Positions 55,898 to 64,000 of a stretch of 64,000 nt of DNA are shown here, piece after piece. The position numbers and the translations under genes were made by a program. The notes beneath the pieces are model-generated. The model was not told where the DNA came from and ran no database searches. It saw only the letters and a program-made list of their open reading frames with translations. How positions within the stretch are numbered: position 1 is the first letter of the stretch; each line of letters begins with the position of its first letter. The DNA comes from DAISWO01 sp036826295 (GTDB lineage Bacteria > Patescibacteriota > Saccharimonadia > Saccharimonadales > JAGQNJ01), in NCBI GenBank assembly GCA_036826295.1, contig DAISWO010000002.1, positions 62,001-126,000 on the forward strand. The letters are read 5' to 3'.

Positions 55898-57318
55898 TGG
55901 CTGGGTTTAAATTATTTAATACCGCGTCAAAAAAAGTTGAAGACTTTACCCCGCATAAAGCAGACAATGTTAGTTTTTATAGTTGTGGGCCAACCGTCTA
56001 TGACTATCCACACATCGGTAATTGGTACACCTTCATTCGCTATGATCAGCTTAACAGAGCTCTAAAACTAGTTGGTTACAAAACCACTTGGGTTATGAAT
56101 GTTACTGATGTTGGGCATCTTGTTAGCGACGAAGACGAAGGCGAAGACAAGCTAGAAAAAGGAGCCAAAAGGGAAGGCTCAACCGCTTGGGACGTGGCAA
56201 AAAAATATACCGACTATTTTACCGATGCCCTAAATCGGCTAAACATAAATACGCCAGACAAACTGCCGAAAGCTACCGACCACATTCAGGAGCAAATCGA
56301 TTTGATTAAAAAATTAGAAAACAATGGCCATACTTACGTTATCGATGATGGCGTATATTTTGATACCTCTACATTCTCGGACTATGGCAAAATGGCCGGG
56401 CTTAATATAGCCGAGCAAAAAGCTGGTGCTCGAGTCGCGCTTAACAAACAAAAACGAAACCCTAGCGACTTCGCATTATGGAAACTTTCACCGAAAGGCG
56501 AAAAAAGAGACATGGAATGGGACAGTCCGTGGGGCAAAGGTTTTCCAGGGTGGCACATCGAATGCTCCGCAATGAGCATGAAATACCTCGGCGAAACTCT
56601 CGATATACACGGCGGGGGGGTTGATCATATACCAGTACACCACACCAACGAAATCGCCCAGTCAGAAGGCGCTACCGGCAAACCGTTCTCAAGATTCTGG
56701 TTTCATAGTCACTTTAATCTCGTAGACGGTAAAAAAATGTCAAAGTCACTAGGTAACTTTTTTACCCTAGAAGATGTCGAGAAAAAAGGCTTCGATCCAC
56801 TGGCTTTTAGATTATTAGTATTACAATCTCATTATCGAACTGAAGCCCATTTCAGCTGGGAGAATCTTCGTGCTGCACAGAACCGGTTAAATGAGCTACG
56901 TGCATGGGCAGACCTACGACATCAACCCAGTACTGATTCCATGTCTGATGAGCTAAACGAAAAATGGGGAAAAACACTCACGGACATGAAAGAATGTCTA
57001 GCAAACGACCTCGATACGCCTGGCGCGCTGGCTGCTCTAGCAAAGCTTGTCAACTTTATGAGTAGCGTGCCTATTCCTAGGCAAAACGGCTCAAATACGG
57101 GTACAGCTTTGGCCCAGATCGACGAAATGCTCGGTCTCTCTCTAGATAACCGCCCAGATATATCCGGTGATCAAAAATCGTTACTAAAAAAACGCCAAGA
57201 GGCGAAAGACGACAAAGATTACGCAACTGCCGATAAAGTCAGGGAAGAGCTAGAGTCCCAAGGTATTGCCATCCGCGATACAGATAACGGACAAATTTGG
57301 CAGAGAACTCGGGGCTAA
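55897..57318 (+). CDS. cysS: Cysteinyl-tRNA synthetase
   Basis: 473 residues, class I. HIGH-type motif HIGN at 39-42, zinc ligands C30 (YSCGPTVYDY), IECSAMS and HHTNEIAQSE, and KMSKSLGNF. Normal length. Unlike several other proteins in this genome it keeps its zinc site, which in CysRS selects the substrate thiol. Last gene of the dnaB-side operon; meets the convergent permease gene two bases later. Confidence 0.97.
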   Translation: MAGFKLFNTASKKVEDFTPHKADNVSFYSCGPTVYDYPHIGNWYTFIRYDQLNRALKLVGYKTTWVMNVTDVGHLVSDEDEGEDKLEKGAKREGSTAWDVAKKYTDYFTDALNRLNINTPDKLPKATDHIQEQIDLIKKLENNGHTYVIDDGVYFDTSTFSDYGKMAGLNIAEQKAGARVALNKQKRNPSDFALWKLSPKGEKRDMEWDSPWGKGFPGWHIECSAMSMKYLGETLDIHGGGVDHIPVHHTNEIAQSEGATGKPFSRFWFHSHFNLVDGKKMSKSLGNFFTLEDVEKKGFDPLAFRLLVLQSHYRTEAHFSWENLRAAQNRLNELRAWADLRHQPSTDSMSDELNEKWGKTLTDMKECLANDLDTPGALAALAKLVNFMSSVPIPRQNGSNTGTALAQIDEMLGLSLDNRPDISGDQKSLLKKRQEAKDDKDYATADKVREELESQGIAIRDTDNGQIWQRTRG

Positions 57319-57319
57319 C

Positions 57320-58405
57320 TTATTCTGAAAGCTTTTCAGAAATCGTATTGCGGTCTTCAAAGTACTCTACTAATACTAGCCTAATGCAGGCCACGATCGG
57401 TATCGCCACGAAAGCTCCAATTATACCGCCAACACTTACTCCGATTAGTGCGGCAATAAAGACGGTCAATGGGCTTATTTCACTCTGCCATGATTGAATG
57501 AGCGGTTGAATGGTAATGTTTTCTAGTTGTTGGTAGGTAATAAAGAATATAGCCATAACTAAAGCTAGAGGCAACGATGTAAAAGCACAAAGAGTAACTA
57601 CGATTATCGCACCGATCATGGCGCCAAACATCGGAATCAGACTAGTAAGAGTCACGATCAGAGCAAATACTACAGCGTTGATATCGCCTCCAACGAGCGA
57701 ACTTGCGGCTAATAGAGCGAATAAAGTTGCTGTACCAGCTATTAATGCAATCAAAAGCTGTCCATTGACATAGCCAGTAACTAACTGATACATCTTGGCC
57801 AATAAGCGTTTACGTTTTTGTAGTTGCTTAGGATTTTGTAACGTCCAAGAATATTTAATCCAATCCGGGCCTTCAACCAACATCATGAAGGTTAGTGTCA
57901 GCACGATAATCAGCGACAAGACGGTTGTCCATACTTTATTAGCAGTCGATAAGGCCGAGCTACCAACATTTTCAAATCTATCCCTGATCGAGAGAGTCGC
58001 TCGATCGATGTCATCTTCTAGGTTGTATTCCTGAATATATTTCTGCACCGTACTGTCATCGCTAGTATATCTAGAAAAAGTTACTGGCAGATCTTTAACA
58101 AAAGTCGAAGTTTGAGACACAATAGTTGGCACCACTACAATTAAAAATGACGAAATCAGCAACAACACCATCAGGTAGGCAACACCAGTAGCTCGCACCC
58201 TGCTTTTACTCTTGAGGTGCTTTGATATCCAACTAACGGCTGGGTTAAGTGCCACTGCTAAAAAAGCCGAGATAAAGATTAGCGCGAGGATATGGGCAAT
58301 ACGCGTTATGAATGCCACAACTAGAATGGACAGGACCCCAATAATGACTACCCGAATTATTGTGCGATAACTAAATGAGACGGTAATTTTTTTGTCACTA
58401 AACAT
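57320..58405 (-). CDS. AI-2E-family transporter
   Basis: 361 residues with about eight membrane spans. Pattern ALIFISAFLAVALNPAVSWISKHL near the N-terminus, a central soluble segment, and VIVTLTSLIPMFGAMIGAIIV plus the P-L-I-Q-S-W end are typical of the PF01594 AI-2E permease family, whose members export varied small molecules or ions. No autoinducer role should be assumed. First of four minus-strand genes downstream in transcription order (last in the operon). Confidence 0.87.
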   Translation of the reverse strand: MFSDKKITVSFSYRTIIRVVIIGVLSILVVAFITRIAHILALIFISAFLAVALNPAVSWISKHLKSKSRVRATGVAYLMVLLLISSFLIVVVPTIVSQTSTFVKDLPVTFSRYTSDDSTVQKYIQEYNLEDDIDRATLSIRDRFENVGSSALSTANKVWTTVLSLIIVLTLTFMMLVEGPDWIKYSWTLQNPKQLQKRKRLLAKMYQLVTGYVNGQLLIALIAGTATLFALLAASSLVGGDINAVVFALIVTLTSLIPMFGAMIGAIIVVTLCAFTSLPLALVMAIFFITYQQLENITIQPLIQSWQSEISPLTVFIAALIGVSVGGIIGAFVAIPIVACIRLVLVEYFEDRNTISEKLSE

Positions 58406-58407
58406 AA

Positions 58408-59538
58408 TTAGTTCTTATTATGGGTTGCGTCAGTCTTTTTTGCAATTATTGTCTTATACTTAGCCATAATTTTTGGGGCCACAACGTCAATATCGTACTT
58501 CTTCATTATTTCATTTTGTATTCTATGATCATCTCTTAAATCTTTGTGCAAATACTTTTCTAAAACTTCTGCAACTTCATGGGGTTTTTTTGGATTAAAT
58601 ATATAGTTAGGGCTAGAGAGAACTTCACTGTAGCCTGGATTGTTGCCTCCTAGGACTACGCCAGAACCAGCCGCCATAGCCTCAATTAATACTATTCCAA
58701 AACTTTCGCCACCTTTTGAGGGAAACACCGCGATTTTGGCACTAGAGAGAATTTTGCCCTTAGCCTCTTCCGAAATCCTACCGAGCATTTTTACTTTATT
58801 GGTGAGCGATTTCTTTTTAATAAATGTCTCTATTTTGTCTCGGTCTGGACCATCGCCGGCAATTACTAGTGTCGGAGTATTTGTTCCGAGTTTTCGCAAC
58901 AGCAAATCATAGCCTCTTAGCAACTCGAGACAACCTTTACGGTCAACTAATCTTCCTAAAAAAACAATATTATCCTGCGAGCTGGGTTTAACATTTGTTT
59001 GCCTGAAGGCCGAATAATCCACGACGTTCGGCAACACCATAGAGTCTATTTTGAAAGTTTTTTTAGCCGTTTCTTGAGCAGCGCTAGATACACTAAAGAC
59101 CGCGTCAAATAACCGCAAGTTCGGACGTAGGACATAACCCAAGACTGACGCTGCGGCCTGATGGAACCTAGAGTATGGGGCGATATGAAAAGTCCCAACT
59201 ACTGCAGTATGAGGCGGAGACAACTGTACGATTCTAGCAGCCAACATCGGGCTATAAGGCATCTGAACGTGCAGTACATCAAAGTTCTCCTTAACTAGTA
59301 GTTGCCGAATCGCTCGGGGTGAGCTAGGCAAGGGGATTGTCAGCCGATTGTTATTAAATCTAACTGGGATTTTTTTAGCCAACGAATGAACACCGCTTAG
59401 ATCTGCCCGCTTGCTAGAACCACACAAATAATGGACATCTATGCCTTTTCGCTTCATCCATTTGCCTAGATTTAGCACATACTGCTGTACCCCGTCGGTA
59501 GAATCTAAACTATCGTCAACTACAAATCCCACCTTCAT
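58408..59538 (-). CDS. GT4-family glycosyltransferase
   Basis: 376 residues. GT-B fold with N-terminal GVQQYVLNLGKWMKRKGIDV and C-terminal nucleotide-sugar site PSKGGESFGIVLIEAMAAG (E-x7-E motif). Similar in layout to PimB-like mannosyltransferases. Overlaps the next gene at 59538 by one base, so the two GT4 genes form a pair acting on the same glycolipid or wall polymer; acceptor unknown. Confidence 0.87.
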   Translation of the reverse strand: MKVGFVVDDSLDSTDGVQQYVLNLGKWMKRKGIDVHYLCGSSKRADLSGVHSLAKKIPVRFNNNRLTIPLPSSPRAIRQLLVKENFDVLHVQMPYSPMLAARIVQLSPPHTAVVGTFHIAPYSRFHQAAASVLGYVLRPNLRLFDAVFSVSSAAQETAKKTFKIDSMVLPNVVDYSAFRQTNVKPSSQDNIVFLGRLVDRKGCLELLRGYDLLLRKLGTNTPTLVIAGDGPDRDKIETFIKKKSLTNKVKMLGRISEEAKGKILSSAKIAVFPSKGGESFGIVLIEAMAAGSGVVLGGNNPGYSEVLSSPNYIFNPKKPHEVAEVLEKYLHKDLRDDHRIQNEIMKKYDIDVVAPKIMAKYKTIIAKKTDATHNKN

Positions 59539-60677
59539 TAATTTCTCGTTTTCTCTATCTCAATTGCTTCCTTATAAGTTGCTTCATATTGATCAGTTAT
59601 TTTCTTGTAATCAAACTGCTTAATATAATCTTTAGCCCAATTCAACCACAGCTTCCGAAGTTCTTGATCTGATAGCATTAGCTCTAATTTTTTAGTAAAT
59701 GACTCTGTATCTTTAGGGTTAATGATAGACAGGTTACCTTTGCCTTGCATAACAGCGCTGTAGCCTGGATTATTACCAGCGACCACAACCGCTCCAGCCG
59801 CCATAGCTTCTAATAGTACAATTCCAAAACTTTCTCCGAATATTGCCGGCGAGCAATAGATATCACAACTACGAAGCAAATCAATTTTTTGTTGATCGCT
59901 TACGTAACCTAAAAACTCTACTCCGCTAATTTTCTTTTCGCGCACATATGTTTCTAGTTTTTTTCGCTCCGGACCATCGCCGGCAATTACTAAGCGGACT
60001 TTATCGCCGTTTTTAATCAACTGAGAAAATGCCATCAATAAATATTTAACGCCTTTACGTTTTTCTAAACGACCAACAAACAAAATAGTTTTGGTTTCTT
60101 CGTTAGATTTATCTGAGGCTCGAGTGTACTTATTGATATTAACGCCATTAGGGATAATCACCGGGTTATGTTTGCTAATTGCCGTGTAATACTCCGCGGC
60201 AGCGCTCGACACGGCTGTGCTAATATCTAACGACTTCAGTATGGATTTAGTGTATGGGGTAATGACTTTTTCAACTGTTTTACTCAGCATCGTTTCGGGT
60301 AATTTGGCATGGAAGGTAGCGACGTTAGCACAACTAGATTTTGCCAAAATTTGCATAGACAACATCGGTACCCACGGCTCGTGAAAGTGGATCACATCAA
60401 ATTTGTGTGTAGCAAGCATCTCATCGATAGCCTTGAGATCCACCGAGGCTGAGACTTGGGCTGTCGTAGCCTGAAAAGGCGACTTGATATCAGCCGACGT
60501 GCCAATTAACACCATACCCTCGCTACTGCGGTTCAATTTGCTAAAGCCTCTGGGACGAGGTGTAATTATTAATACCTCATGGCCGCGATTAACTAGCTCC
60601 GTCTGAAGAGCCCGCACGCACTCTTGTACGCCACCACCTTTGAACATGTCATAAGGGCAAACTAACCCAATCTTCAT
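59538..60677 (-). CDS. GT4-family glycosyltransferase
   Basis: 379 residues. KGGGVQECVRALQTELVNRGHEV start and ESFGIVLLEAMAAGAVVVAGN catalytic site; overall like PimA-type phosphatidylinositol mannosyltransferases, with HEPWVPMLS. Upstream partner of the other GT4 gene. Together they suggest assembly of a mannosylated envelope lipid, in line with an actinobacterial-host lifestyle; the sugar and acceptor are inference. Confidence 0.87.
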   Translation of the reverse strand: MKIGLVCPYDMFKGGGVQECVRALQTELVNRGHEVLIITPRPRGFSKLNRSSEGMVLIGTSADIKSPFQATTAQVSASVDLKAIDEMLATHKFDVIHFHEPWVPMLSMQILAKSSCANVATFHAKLPETMLSKTVEKVITPYTKSILKSLDISTAVSSAAAEYYTAISKHNPVIIPNGVNINKYTRASDKSNEETKTILFVGRLEKRKGVKYLLMAFSQLIKNGDKVRLVIAGDGPERKKLETYVREKKISGVEFLGYVSDQQKIDLLRSCDIYCSPAIFGESFGIVLLEAMAAGAVVVAGNNPGYSAVMQGKGNLSIINPKDTESFTKKLELMLSDQELRKLWLNWAKDYIKQFDYKKITDQYEATYKEAIEIEKTRN

Positions 60678-60694
60678 GAATTAATTATATCATT

Positions 60695-61612
60695 CTACTG
60701 TTTATTTAGCGCTTTTCTAATGCGTCCAGGGATAAATTCGATAGCCTCATCAGCTGACGCTACTACAGTTGGGGCATGACGTTCTGATTTAATTACACTA
60801 GTATTAAAGTCGCTAAACACTATCTTATTGTGTTGCTGGACTATATGCCTATCCAGATATTGATCGTTATCCACGGCAATACATTCTAGATGTGTCGACA
60901 CGCTACTAGAGCAAATATCGATATTCAGGATTCTATTTAACGTGTAAAAGTGCGTCCGGATGTCATTTATGCGCCATAGATTAGTTTCAAAGTCGATTCG
61001 CAGTCGCTTCTGTTCTGGCGGTTCACTTTTATTATGTCTATCGGCAAACAGTAGGCTCCACCGCACTAGCGGTTTTATTTTTAGCCCAAGTCGCATTATG
61101 CCCGAAACGATCCTAGTTGACAGAATCTTCGTCAATGCCCGAAAAAGCTTCATTTTTCTAGGCGGATACTTTATGTCACTATGATGTAAAAATCCCACAC
61201 CGCTAACCAGTAAATCCACTCTATCAGCAAGATCAGGGTATTTTTGCAGCATCCGTGTAGCAATTCCAAAACCAAGCGAAACGCTCACGATCGTAATCCG
61301 GCGATTGCGGTAACGCAGTTTAATAAAGGCCGCTAAATAATCAGCCAGATTATCAATCGTCGGCGTTAATCCAATCTTAAAGTAGCTGTCCATCCCACCA
61401 AATCCCGGCAAATCCGGTATAGTAATGGCCCCGTAGCGATTGAGTGCTCTAGCGAACCCCTCCATGCGCTCTAGGCTGGCGTGATGACCATAGACTACTA
61501 GTATTTCTTTGGTTTTATTTTTCGGCGCTGGCATACGAAGCATTCGGCCATGCAAACCATTGATAATAAATGGCTTAATATAGTGTTCTAAATCTTGATT
61601 ATTCTTGGTCAT
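60695..61612 (-). CDS. Alpha/beta hydrolase
   Basis: 305 residues. HGRMLRMPAPKNKTKEILVVYGHH (oxyanion region), DLPGFGGMD, and nucleophile-elbow S-V-S-L-G-F in VSVSLGFGIATRML; a late VDNDQYLDR could supply the Asp. The canonical G-x-S-x-G has Ser at the first position. Substrate unknown, possibly an esterase or lipase acting on envelope lipids given the neighbouring GT genes. First gene of the minus-strand block. Confidence 0.78.
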   Translation of the reverse strand: MTKNNQDLEHYIKPFIINGLHGRMLRMPAPKNKTKEILVVYGHHASLERMEGFARALNRYGAITIPDLPGFGGMDSYFKIGLTPTIDNLADYLAAFIKLRYRNRRITIVSVSLGFGIATRMLQKYPDLADRVDLLVSGVGFLHHSDIKYPPRKMKLFRALTKILSTRIVSGIMRLGLKIKPLVRWSLLFADRHNKSEPPEQKRLRIDFETNLWRINDIRTHFYTLNRILNIDICSSSVSTHLECIAVDNDQYLDRHIVQQHNKIVFSDFNTSVIKSERHAPTVVASADEAIEFIPGRIRKALNKQ

Positions 61613-61667
61613 ATACCTTCATAGCCTACTAAATTTATTTGGTTTAACACAATTAACTGGTGTAATT

Positions 61668-61676
61668 TGCTATAAT
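61668..61676 (+). promoter_or_regulatory. Extended -10 of the VanY-like gene
   Basis: TGCTATAAT; TATAAT ends 15 bases before ATG 61692, so a leader of about 9 nt without Shine-Dalgarno. Confidence 0.6.
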
Positions 61677-61691
61677 TCTACTACTGATTTT

Positions 61692-62429
61692 ATGAAAAAT
61701 GAAAAACTTCTGTACGCGGTCGCAATAACACTTCTAGCAATATTTGCTTTTGGCCAGCTAAAATCACTGCTAACCCGCGAAGAACAGCGCGCTTATAAGA
61801 GTGGCGAGGTGGTGTCTAGTATTAATAAAACCAAATACTCTACATCAGAGCCCGCTAGCCTATGGGTAATTGTTAACAAACAAAACCCCTTGCCAAAGAC
61901 TTACTCACCAGCAAACTTATCCGAAGTTAAAGCGCTAACTGTCACTAATCCAGATGAATCCAAGCTTCGGGAGGATGCCAACAAGGCTCTAGCAGATCTG
62001 GTTAAATCAGCTGGCAAGGAAAAATTAAAATATCAGATGATTAGCGGTTATCGGTCTTATGATCTACAAAATATCGTCTACGGCGGTAATGTCAGTAGTG
62101 ATGGGCAAAAAAAGGCAGATGATACCAGTGCCCGACCAGGGCATAGCGAGCACCAGACTGGGCTAGCGGTTGATCTAGGTAGGACAGATGGTAAATGTCG
62201 GCTAGAGACGTGTTTTGGTGATACTCCGGAAGGCAAGTGGCTAGCTGATAATGCCTACAAATTTGGTTTTATCGTGCGTTATCAGCAGGGAGAGCAAGGT
62301 ATCGTTGGTTATAGTTACGAGCCTTGGCATCTGCGTTATGTCGGCAAGGAGCTAGCGGATGAATTGTTTAAGAAGGATTTGACGATGGAAGAGTTTTTTG
62401 GGTATCCGGCGGCACCTGATTATAAATAA
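61692..62429 (+). CDS. D-alanyl-D-alanine carboxypeptidase (VanY/peptidase M15B)
   Basis: 245 residues. N-terminal membrane anchor (LLYAVAITLLAIFAFGQL), then M15B domain: MISGYRSYDLQ, zinc-ligand motif RPGHSEHQTGLAVDLG, and YEPWHLRYVGKEL with the last His ligand. Trims the D-Ala-D-Ala end of peptidoglycan stem peptides outside the membrane. Start at 61692 because of the extended -10 just upstream; a frame from 61605 would overlap the divergent hydrolase and the promoter. Confidence 0.9.
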   Translation: MKNEKLLYAVAITLLAIFAFGQLKSLLTREEQRAYKSGEVVSSINKTKYSTSEPASLWVIVNKQNPLPKTYSPANLSEVKALTVTNPDESKLREDANKALADLVKSAGKEKLKYQMISGYRSYDLQNIVYGGNVSSDGQKKADDTSARPGHSEHQTGLAVDLGRTDGKCRLETCFGDTPEGKWLADNAYKFGFIVRYQQGEQGIVGYSYEPWHLRYVGKELADELFKKDLTMEEFFGYPAAPDYK

Positions 62430-62445
62430 TTCTCTAACTCAGTTT

Positions 62446-62609
62446 GCAAGCTAGAAGCTTGCGTAGAATCATACTTTTATCTCCAGCAATAAAAGTATGC
62501 AAAAGTGCCGCCCCGGCTCAAGCCACATGATGTAAATTGTTGTTTGTTTGCACCGTGCCTGCGGAACGCAAGCGATCTGATTCATTGATTTTGAAGTATG
62601 GAATCAGAT
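62446..62609. repeat. Cluster of inverted repeats
   Basis: GCAAGCT/AGCTTGC (62446-62462, perfect 7 bp); CATACTTTTAT (62470-62480) with ATAAAAGTATG (62489-62499), perfect 11 bp; TGCG-GAA-CGCA (62560-62570); ATCTGATTC (62575-62583) with GAATCAGAT (62601-62609), perfect 9 bp. The first may terminate the VanY-like gene. The second resembles the palindrome at 63140-63164 (TACTTTT...AAAAGTA followed by CAAAAG). Could be an intergenic palindromic repeat family or a structured RNA; no coding. Confidence 0.6.
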
Positions 62610-62754
62610 TAGTCCTCGGCATTGATTCGGTACAAATCAAACAAAATTCGCTCAGTGTTTGAGAGGGGGTATAACAACAACTCAGGAAAAAGCCGATGCC
62701 CAGTTTAGACAGCTGGGTGCTGGTTTTAATAAGAAAAACGTTATGAACAAATGA
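62610..62754. other. Gap before the coiled-coil gene
   Basis: No credible gene; contains CCCAG...CTGGG (62699-62717) and AT-rich promoter sequence leading to TGATACAAT at 62752-62760. Confidence 0.4.
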
Positions 62755-62760
62755 TACAAT
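62752..62760 (+). promoter_or_regulatory. Extended -10, leaderless start of the coiled-coil gene
   Basis: TGATACAAT; TACAAT ends 7 bases before ATG 62768. Confidence 0.65.
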
Positions 62761-62767
62761 ATAGTTT

Positions 62768-63073
62768 ATGAGTGATAGTGCGACAAAAGCTGATTTTAAG
62801 CGAGTAGAAAAAAAGATTGACGGTGCTGTCGAGGATTTATCGCAAATTATTTCTGATTTTGCTAGTATTGTCGACAACCGTTTCAATAAAATTGAAGAGG
62901 ATATTGCAGACTTGAAGCGTTCTCACGATAGGCTAGTTAACACCATAGATGGTTTTATTGGCAGAATAGACAAATACGAGACTGAACTTGCTGCGCGGGA
63001 TCACAAAATTGACCGATTAGAGAAGTGGATAGAGCAGTTAGCTAAAAAAACAAACACAAAACTGACAGTTTAA
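62768..63073 (+). CDS. Coiled-coil protein
   Basis: 101 residues, almost entirely heptad-patterned (KRVEKKIDGAVEDLSQIISD, RFNKIEEDIADLKRSHDRL, IDKYETELAARDHKIDRLEK), no membrane span or enzyme motif. Probably an oligomeric helical rod. Function unknown. Predicted leaderless transcript. Confidence 0.65.
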   Translation: MSDSATKADFKRVEKKIDGAVEDLSQIISDFASIVDNRFNKIEEDIADLKRSHDRLVNTIDGFIGRIDKYETELAARDHKIDRLEKWIEQLAKKTNTKLTV

Positions 63074-63139
63074 TTATCAATAGGTTTTTGAAAGCCTTTG
63101 CTTCACGCTTTTCCATAATTATGTGTCGACAAAATTGCG

Positions 63140-63164
63140 ATTACTTTTGGCAGGCAAAAGTAAT
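63140..63164. repeat. Palindromic repeat
   Basis: ATTACTTTTG (63140-63149), loop GCAGG, CAAAAGTAAT (63155-63164), perfect 10 bp, followed by ACAAAAG. Shares the TACTTTT/AAAAGTA core and trailing CAAAAG with 62470-62499, suggesting a dispersed palindrome family. Confidence 0.65.
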
Positions 63165-63235
63165 ACAAAAGCTCGAGCTATCCGCTTTTATTGACATAAC
63201 TAATACGGTATATATTGACTATAACGCAATAGTAT

Positions 63236-63244
63236 TGTTAAAAT
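63236..63244 (+). promoter_or_regulatory. Extended -10, leaderless start of the 63251 gene
   Basis: TGTTAAAAT; TAAAAT (63239-63244) ends 6 bases before ATG 63251. The upstream in-frame ATG at 63245 touches the -10 and cannot be in the transcript. Confidence 0.65.
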
Positions 63245-63250
63245 ATGATT

Positions 63251-63880
63251 ATGACGGATATTGAGCGTGGCGAAGCTACGCCTCCACTTTTTGTAATGCG
63301 AACGGGGCTGATTTATTCATCACCTTTCGGCTTTTTTGATGATCTAGCTGATTGTCTTGATGCTCATGTGATTGTCCCGGACGACATCAGGCAAGACTTT
63401 ATCGAAACACACGATGTTCCTGAGGGATTAGAAAGATCTGCTCCTGTCAGAGAGATGACACGGATTATTGCCGAGGACCAAGTTATTCGAGGTTTAGAAC
63501 AGGGTGACAATGTAGTCTACGAGGGCCTTTTGAATCAAATTGAGCGTAGACAACAATTACGAGAAGTTGCAGAAAGTTGCGGTGCTTTAACGCTGTTAAT
63601 TGCTACTAGATCATCTTTTGATGATATCTCAAAGAGGATACATCAACGCGCTAATGGCGAAATTGATGGTATAGGCCCAGAAGATCAAGACTGGATAGAT
63701 AGAAAATTATTTGCCTATCATAGCGTCAAGAAAAATATTGAATGGCCAGACGATGAACCGAATTTAATATTGCGTTGCGATTTTGATAGAGATAACGAAG
63801 AGCTAATACAGATTGTCGAAAAACGTGTTGAGGTAATGTACTCCAAAGTAACCGAAAGTTGTAACATACTATTATCATGA
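63251..63880 (+). CDS. Kinase-like protein lacking a P-loop
   Basis: 209 residues. The overall order (hydrophobic strand, then ADCLDAHVIVPDDIRQDF, VVYEGLLNQIERRQQLREVA, LLIATRSSFDDISKRIHQRA) parallels small P-loop kinases such as the 35950 gene, but the expected G-x4-GK[ST] is replaced by MRTGLIYSSPFGFFDDL, with no Lys. Probably a catalytically dead or altered relative. Start 63251 follows from the -10 box. Overlaps the next gene by ATGA. Confidence 0.6.
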   Translation: MTDIERGEATPPLFVMRTGLIYSSPFGFFDDLADCLDAHVIVPDDIRQDFIETHDVPEGLERSAPVREMTRIIAEDQVIRGLEQGDNVVYEGLLNQIERRQQLREVAESCGALTLLIATRSSFDDISKRIHQRANGEIDGIGPEDQDWIDRKLFAYHSVKKNIEWPDDEPNLILRCDFDRDNEELIQIVEKRVEVMYSKVTESCNILLS

Positions 63881-64000
63881 GGCTAAACGAAACAGCAACT
63901 GAATTACTGACTCCTCAATCTCAAGATCTTATTCGTAGGGAAGCGGATGATTTCGATAACCCTCGAGGTTATACATTTTCTTTAGCGGTAACAAATATCG
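63877..64000 (+). CDS. Unknown protein, N-terminal part (runs off window)
   Basis: Frame open from ATG 63877 (ATGA overlap with the previous gene) to the window end, 41 codons starting MRLNETATELLTPQSQDL. Too short to recognise. Overlap indicates an operon with the kinase-like gene. Confidence 0.55.
   Translation, partial: MRLNETATELLTPQSQDLIRREADDFDNPRGYTFSLAVTNI

Noticed and set aside
62518..62886. 122-codon minus-strand open frame
   Set aside because: Covers the inverted-repeat cluster and the start of the coiled-coil gene on the other strand, has no ribosome binding site or -10, and its composition looks like chance.
1..64000. CRISPR arrays, insertion sequences, prophage or restriction genes
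   Set aside because: No regularly spaced repeats, transposase, integrase or Cas-type proteins are present in the window.

Overview
The window reads as chromosomal DNA from a reduced-genome Patescibacteria (CPR) bacterium, most likely a Saccharibacteria (TM7) relative. The evidence is a ribosomal protein super-operon lacking rpmD (L30), a secY-infA junction without adk or map, cysteine-free versions of normally zinc-binding proteins (RpoC, S14, L33, L36, DnaX, RecR), and a short list of tightly packed information-processing genes. TGA works as an ordinary stop, so this is not a TGA=Gly lineage. No 16S rRNA is present, so the phylum call is inference.

Layout. 1-8.6 kb: end of rpoB, then rpoC-rpsL-rpsG-orf-fusA-tuf with a terminator after tuf. 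8.7-24.8 kb: the S10/spc/alpha-type operons (rpsJ to rplO, secY, infA, rpmJ, rpsM, rpsK, rpsD, rpoA, rplQ, rplM, rpsI), with several small unknown genes inserted. 24.8-30.8 kb: an operon apparently controlled by a Trp-codon leader peptide and ending in trpS, then rluA-type, holB and TPR genes. 30.8-35.9 kb: a loose region with four tRNA genes (Thr-TGT, Tyr, Thr-GGT, Trp), tRNA fragments, Nudix and metalloprotease-like genes, rpmG, and a secreted LysM-Rpf protein. 36-41.4 kb: kinase, YgjP-type hydrolase, orphan histidine kinase, secE-nusG-rplK-orf-rplA. 41.5-47.1 kb: a dTMP-synthesis pair (dcd and a tmk-ThyX-ThyX fusion), then three leader-peptide attenuators in front of an unknown gene, a LeuA-like synthase and another unknown gene. 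47.1-49.6 kb: L10 leader, rplJ-rplL, and a lipoprotein gene bounded by a duplicated rplL 3' end. 49.6-57.3 kb: dnaX-dnaB-membrane glycosyltransferase-ybaB-orf-recR-DHH-cysS. 57.3-61.6 kb: a minus-strand envelope block (AI-2E-type permease, two GT4 glycosyltransferases, alpha/beta hydrolase). 61.7-64 kb: VanY-like peptidase, coiled-coil protein, P-loop-less kinase-like protein, and one gene running off the end.

Most interesting. (1) Four short leader ORFs each sit just downstream of a promoter and are followed by mutually exclusive antiterminator/terminator hairpins: Leu-rich before the LeuA-like gene, Trp-containing before the trpS operon, Ile-rich before an unknown gene that seems to start at ATT, and a divergent one on the minus strand. 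They look like classical ribosome-mediated attenuation in a small parasitic-type genome, with leader peptides translated from (nearly) leaderless transcripts. (2) A two-hairpin RNA motif of about 77 nt occurs twice, once between rpmC and rpsQ and once at the 5' end of the tRNA-Thr transcript; the hairpin arms differ in sequence but keep their pairing. (3) The 3' ends of rplL (54 bp), tRNA-Tyr (23 bp) and tRNA-Thr (13 bp) are repeated just downstream, bounding short cassettes. (4) More than a dozen genes have an extended -10 box ending 6-12 nt before the ATG, indicating frequent leaderless transcription.
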